Origin: an uncultured Collinsella sp.
GTDB lineage: Bacteria > Actinomycetota > Coriobacteriia > Coriobacteriales > Coriobacteriaceae
Assembly: GCA_958453575.1 (NCBI GenBank)
Contig: CAUDYH010000032.1
Location: 1-9,036 of the forward strand
Length of the DNA stretch: 9,036 nucleotides
Direction of reading: 5' to 3'
In this document: positions 5,323 through 9,036 of the stretch, in pieces
Position numbering within the stretch: position 1 is the first letter of the stretch
Layout: each line of letters starts with the position of its first letter
Translations under genes and position numbers: made by a program
The notes under the pieces: model-generated
The model's database searches: none
What the model was told of the DNA's origin: nothing
The model's input: the letters and a program-made list of their open reading frames with translations, nothing else

Positions 5323-7704
5323 ATGGGCATAGTTTTTAATACCGAATTTAACAATAAACTAAATTGCCGTGGCGACGGCAAGCTATATCTACTGTATAAA
5401 GCCGCATCCGTTTTCCCGGATGCTGTGGAGTCGCAATCACCCAATGGGCAAATTCTGCCCGCAAGAATCATCCCTTTTTCAGAGACTGAATTTATTGTTG
5501 TCCTTGCCGATTTTGGTGTCGACCAATCTCTTTCTTTCTTTAGCGGAGATAAAATAATTTATCAGCGTCGCATCAATCCTGGCAAGTTTTCGATTGAGTC
5601 GAAAGTTAACGGCTTGCTGCACGCGGAGCATTGTGGACAATTTCGCAATATTGACCGTTCTGGCGTGCATGCGCTCGCTTCTATCCAAATTGAGAGCTTT
5701 ATTCCCTGCGTTGATGGCGTAATCGTTAGAGGTGTTCTTTCGGGTACTGATTGCCTTGAGGGTGATCGTATCGTCGCTTTTAATGAAGAAGCCTGCGTTG
5801 TTGGGGAATCTTTGTTATTTAATAGCTTAATAGTCGATGCGAATCCTAGTTTAATAAATTTCTCTCTTCATATTCCGGAGGTCGGGGATAGCCTGTGCAT
5901 TTGTATGCACAGGGCTTCTGGTCATCTAGATACGTTTATCAATCTAAAGAAAGATATGCTTAAGGAGCTTTTGGATGAGGCTGATCGGTATCATGCGTGC
6001 GCATTCGATCAACCCCGTTATTTGTCCTGGTTTTCTGGGCGCAGATTGACTGGATCCGATTCGCGGGCACAAGCACAAATAAAACTTGCATACCAGCCCT
6101 TGTTTTCAATCATCGTTCCTCTATATAAGACTCCCTTGAATTTCTTCAGGGATATGGCTGATTCTGTGATCGCACAGACGTATTCTAATTGGGAACTCAT
6201 TCTGGTTAATTCTACGCCCGATTTCGATGGTCTAAGTGACCTGGTCTCCGAGTATGTGACCGCAGACTCTAGAATTAAAGTGACTGATCTTGAGGGCAAT
6301 CTAGGTATCACTGAGAACACCAATGTTGGAATCAAGGTAGCCAAGGGCGAATACCTTTGCTTTTTTGATCATGACGATGTCCTGGAACCGAATATCCTAT
6401 TTGAATACGCTTGCGCTTTAAATCAAAATGCGGAAATCAATCTTCTTTATTGTGATGAAGATAAGCTATTGCCTGACGGGTCTTTGGCTCATCCTACTTT
6501 TAAGCCGGATTTTAGTCTTGATATGGCTCGTGACAACAATTATATTTGCCACCTTCTTACTGTTAAAAGGGCATGTTTGGACAGAATTGACCTTTCTAAC
6601 AGCGAGTTGGATGGCGCCCAAGACCATGCCATGGTGCTGAAGATTGCTGAACTTGGTGGGACGATTCATCACGTTCCTAAAATCCTGTATCACTGGAGAA
6701 TGAGCGAGAATTCGACTGCGGGTAATTCCGATAGTAAGCCCTATGCAACCCTTGCTGGAATAAAAGCGGTTCAGGAGCACCTTGATAGATGCGGTATCAA
6801 GGCGACTGTGGTCAACTCTCATAATCGTGCTTTTAGATATAGCCCTATTTATGATGTTCCTTCATCTGAGTCCTGTTCATTAATCGTTACCACCCGCGGC
6901 AATTCTTCGGTTCTTTCGACTCTTGTATCTTCAATCAATGATACCGATTTTGATGATCTTGAAGTTGTTTTCGTGTGCTCGCAGGATGCGGAAGCTGCTG
7001 TTCAGCAATCGAGCTCCGGACTTCGTTGTCGCTATATCGTTCACGCGCTTGATGACCCGTTTAATATATCTGCATGGAGAAATGCCGGTGCTCTTGCCGC
7101 GCATGGCGAGCAACTCGTCTTTGTTCATGACGATATTCAGGCACTAGACTCCTTGTGGTTAAAGACTCTCGTTGGTTTTTCCCAACGAGAGGATGTTGGC
7201 GTTGTTGGAACAATGACGTGCGATCTTGACGGCATTGTGCAACAGGCAGGCTTGTCTTATGTTGGAGAATCAATCGTCAACCTATCGCAAGGCATTCATC
7301 GCTCTTCTCCTGGCTATATCTATATGCCATTGACCGTGAGGGATGTATCGGCGGTGAGTGGTGTCTGTTTAGCTATTTCACGCGAACATTTTAATCGTCT
7401 GGGTGGTTTTGACGAGTCGTATCTTCTTGACTATTCGGATGTTGATATTTGCTTCAAGTCTTCTCAAGCTGGGTTAAAGGTGATCTATACACCAGAGGCA
7501 TGTCTCTACCATTTGGCATGTGTTGACAAATCCCTTGATAGTAAATCTCGCTCTCATAAGCATTTTGAGGATAAGGCACGATTGCTGCATAACTGGTCCG
7601 AGCGATTCTCTGAGGGGGATCCATGGTTCTCCGTTAACTTTTCCCGAGATCCCAAGCGCGCAGCGTTATATAAGTTCGATCCTTTTGACTACGAAGCGAT
7701 TTGA
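5323..7704 (+). CDS. Bifunctional-looking glycosyltransferase with two GT2 modules and an N-terminal accessory domain
   Basis: A 793-residue cytoplasmic enzyme. Residues 1 to about 230 form a beta-rich domain of no catalytic type I recognise. GT2 module 1 runs from about 260 to 490: FSIIVPLYKT (261-270), DxD as D349-H350-D351, FKPDFS, catalytic-region QDH (433-435), and YHWR (456-459) followed by SENSTA. Module 2 runs from about 518 to 770: SLIVTTRGNSS, VHDD (601-604), GGFDESYLLDYSDVDICFK (694-712) and YH (729-730). The pair resembles large rhamnan-type GTs such as WsaE or RgpF-like enzymes, which add two or more sugars in succession. ATG 5323 is preferred over the in-frame TTG at 5302: it follows the upstream TGA by one base and has GGAAAG ten bases before it, whereas the TTG would overlap the DUF2142 gene by 20 bases. 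Sugar specificity is not readable; rhamnose is a guess from relatives. Confidence 0.9.
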   Translation: MGIVFNTEFNNKLNCRGDGKLYLLYKAASVFPDAVESQSPNGQILPARIIPFSETEFIVVLADFGVDQSLSFFSGDKIIYQRRINPGKFSIESKVNGLLHAEHCGQFRNIDRSGVHALASIQIESFIPCVDGVIVRGVLSGTDCLEGDRIVAFNEEACVVGESLLFNSLIVDANPSLINFSLHIPEVGDSLCICMHRASGHLDTFINLKKDMLKELLDEADRYHACAFDQPRYLSWFSGRRLTGSDSRAQAQIKLAYQPLFSIIVPLYKTPLNFFRDMADSVIAQTYSNWELILVNSTPDFDGLSDLVSEYVTADSRIKVTDLEGNLGITENTNVGIKVAKGEYLCFFDHDDVLEPNILFEYACALNQNAEINLLYCDEDKLLPDGSLAHPTFKPDFSLDMARDNNYICHLLTVKRACLDRIDLSNSELDGAQDHAMVLKIAELGGTIHHVPKILYHWRMSENSTAGNSDSKPYATLAGIKAVQEHLDRCGIKATVVNSHNRAFRYSPIYDVPSSESCSLIVTTRGNSSVLSTLVSSINDTDFDDLEVVFVCSQDAEAAVQQSSSGLRCRYIVHALDDPFNISAWRNAGALAAHGEQLVFVHDDIQALDSLWLKTLVGFSQREDVGVVGTMTCDLDGIVQQAGLSYVGESIVNLSQGIHRSSPGYIYMPLTVRDVSAVSGVCLAISREHFNRLGGFDESYLLDYSDVDICFKSSQAGLKVIYTPEACLYHLACVDKSLDSKSRSHKHFEDKARLLHNWSERFSEGDPWFSVNFSRDPKRAALYKFDPFDYEAI

Positions 7705-7713
7705 GTGCTTTAA

Positions 7714-9036
7714 ATGAAACAAATTGCCTGGATAATATCTCCGCCGGCAAAGGGTTCTGGCGGCTTTCGAACCATCTGCAGCAAGGCTTCCTTTCTAGAT
7801 TCTCGCGGATATGAGAACTACTTTTACATTATGCCGGGCTGTGAAGCATACAAAAGTGCTCATAGAGTTCAGGCCGAAATAAAGGATTGGTTTGATTATT
7901 CGCCTAAAGAAGTTCTTGTGGCACCGAGTGTACCCGAGGATTTTTTTGCAGTAATCGCCACCGCTTGGAATACGGCGCACTTTGCATCTATGCAGAAGTG
8001 CGCCCATAAGTTCTACTTCATTCAGGATTTTGAACCTTGGTTCTATCCGATGGGGGAGATGTATCTAAATGCCGAAGCAAGTTATCGTTATGAACTAAAC
8101 CCCATAACGATAGGCAGATGGCTTTCTAAAAAAGTTGAACCCTATTATTCGCATGAAGTCCCATATTGTGATTTTGGCGTTAGCGATATATATACTGCGC
8201 AGAAACAAAATCTAAACAGAGAGTATGCCGTCTGCGCTATTTATCAATCCAATAAGGATCGACGTTTGTCTGGCATGTTGCTTGATGCAATTAAATTGCT
8301 TCTCAAGCTCGACGATGCAGTTGTCGTTTATTTATACGGCGAAGACGCAATGCCTCCCATTCATGATCCACGTGTACGCAGCCTCGGCATCTTGACTGCC
8401 GATGAATGCGCTTCGCTTTATGCCAAGTGTGTTGCCGGCGTATCGTTGAGCGTGACTAATCCCTCTCGCCTGCCTTTCGAAATGCTTGCATCGAAGCTCT
8501 CGGTAATTGAAATAAACCGTGAGAATAACCTACTCGACTTTCCGGAGGGCACCATCCACCTCGCTGAGCCCTCTGCTTGTGGCATTGCTTCTTCTATTCT
8601 TGAGGCTCTTTCAGGCTCAAAATGCGATTCGCCTAATAGATTTAGCTGTACGTCGATTAAGCGTGAAAATGAAATGTTCTTCGAGGCCTTTACGCGTTAT
8701 CTGAATGAAGAGCCATCCTTGGCTAGCGGGAAGTCCGCCTTCGGGAATGTGCTAAAAACTGAAGAACAAAGTAAGGTCTTCTTGCTCAGCGATCGTCTTG
8801 CTGATGCTCGATTGCTATCGTCTGCCATGTCTCAAACGCTCATCCAAGCTTCTTCTGTTGATTTGACTGTGCGTTTTGAGTCGTCTTTGATGCCTGTGGC
8901 TGTTCGCGCAGCTGTTTGGCGCGCCCTTGATCAGTCTGATATTCGCTGGATTAGTCTTGAATCTAGGGACGGCCATTTTGCGGGGCATGTTCCGCTGTTT
9001 TTAAATGATGATGAAGAGGCCTATCTTCGCATTCAT
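7714..9036 (+). CDS. WsaF-like rhamnosyltransferase (GT4-type), 3' end outside window
   Basis: From ATG 7714 there are 441 codons open to the window edge. The start lies nine bases after the previous stop, and GAGTG (7703-7707) six bases upstream serves as ribosome site. The N-terminal part holds PPAKGSGGFRTI (10-21), a donor or acceptor loop, and KFYFIQDFEPWFYPMG (99-114) followed by AEASYR, closely matching the 'QDFEP.FYP' signature of WsaF. The C-terminal GT-B half has CDFGVS (152-157), an SLG.LT.DE..SLY stretch at about 223-235, and NPSRLPFEMLA (249-259). In the last, E256 is the expected nucleotide-sugar-contacting glutamate of GT4 enzymes. WsaF builds the rhamnan of the Geobacillus S-layer glycan, so a rhamnosyl role is likely here but not proven. 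After about residue 340 comes a further stretch of 100 or more residues that I cannot assign. It may be an extension or the start of a second module. Confidence 0.88.
   Translation, partial: MKQIAWIISPPAKGSGGFRTICSKASFLDSRGYENYFYIMPGCEAYKSAHRVQAEIKDWFDYSPKEVLVAPSVPEDFFAVIATAWNTAHFASMQKCAHKFYFIQDFEPWFYPMGEMYLNAEASYRYELNPITIGRWLSKKVEPYYSHEVPYCDFGVSDIYTAQKQNLNREYAVCAIYQSNKDRRLSGMLLDAIKLLLKLDDAVVVYLYGEDAMPPIHDPRVRSLGILTADECASLYAKCVAGVSLSVTNPSRLPFEMLASKLSVIEINRENNLLDFPEGTIHLAEPSACGIASSILEALSGSKCDSPNRFSCTSIKRENEMFFEAFTRYLNEEPSLASGKSAFGNVLKTEEQSKVFLLSDRLADARLLSSAMSQTLIQASSVDLTVRFESSLMPVAVRAAVWRALDQSDIRWISLESRDGHFAGHVPLFLNDDEEAYLRIH

Noticed and set aside
6466..6822. Minus-strand frame of 118 codons inside the tandem GT2 gene
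   Set aside because: Lies wholly opposite conserved GT2 module 1, so it is a shadow.

Overview
The window is part of a surface-polysaccharide (capsule, O-antigen-like or cell-wall glycan) biosynthesis cluster. Nearly every gene is a glycosyltransferase (GT) or a membrane protein of the kind that accompanies them. The host looks like an actinobacterial gut-type species, most likely Coriobacteriia (Collinsella or Olsenella-like). This is inferred from frequent GTG/TTG starts, GT types of the DPM1, DUF2304, DUF2142 and WsaF families, and a GC-rich IS30-type transposase remnant resembling those I associate with that class. The glycan genes are visibly AT-richer than the remnant (sampled 60-nt lines are about 35-47% versus 65% G+C), a common sign of horizontally exchanged capsule loci.

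Layout. At the left edge a minus-strand GT4-like gene (304 to beyond base 1) runs out of the window. It is divergent from a plus-strand GT2 gene (341-1285), with only 36 bp between the two start codons. Next comes an 800-bp insertion scar (1286-2084). It holds a GC-rich, internally deleted IS30-like transposase remnant on the minus strand and a nearly perfect 40-bp palindrome at 1940-1979. Just after it is a good promoter (TTAACC-N17-TATAAT, 2029-2057).

That promoter appears to drive a tight plus-strand operon that continues past the right edge: a DPM1-like GT2 (2085-2777), a DUF2304 small membrane protein (2774-3118, 4-nt overlap), a small reading frame broken by one in-frame TGA (3122-3283), a DUF2142 multi-spanning membrane protein (3288-5321), a GT with two GT2 modules and an N-terminal accessory domain (5323-7704), and a WsaF-like GT4 gene (7714 to beyond 9036).

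How they may work together (inference): the DPM1-like enzyme could charge a polyprenyl-phosphate carrier with a sugar, DUF2304 could anchor or assist it, and the DUF2142 protein, which looks like a GT-C-fold membrane enzyme, could transfer that sugar to the glycan outside the membrane. The tandem GT2 and the WsaF-like enzyme, related to known rhamnan-building enzymes, would build the backbone in the cytoplasm. No transporter, polymerase or sugar-nucleotide synthesis gene lies within the window. No tRNA, rRNA or CRISPR array was seen.
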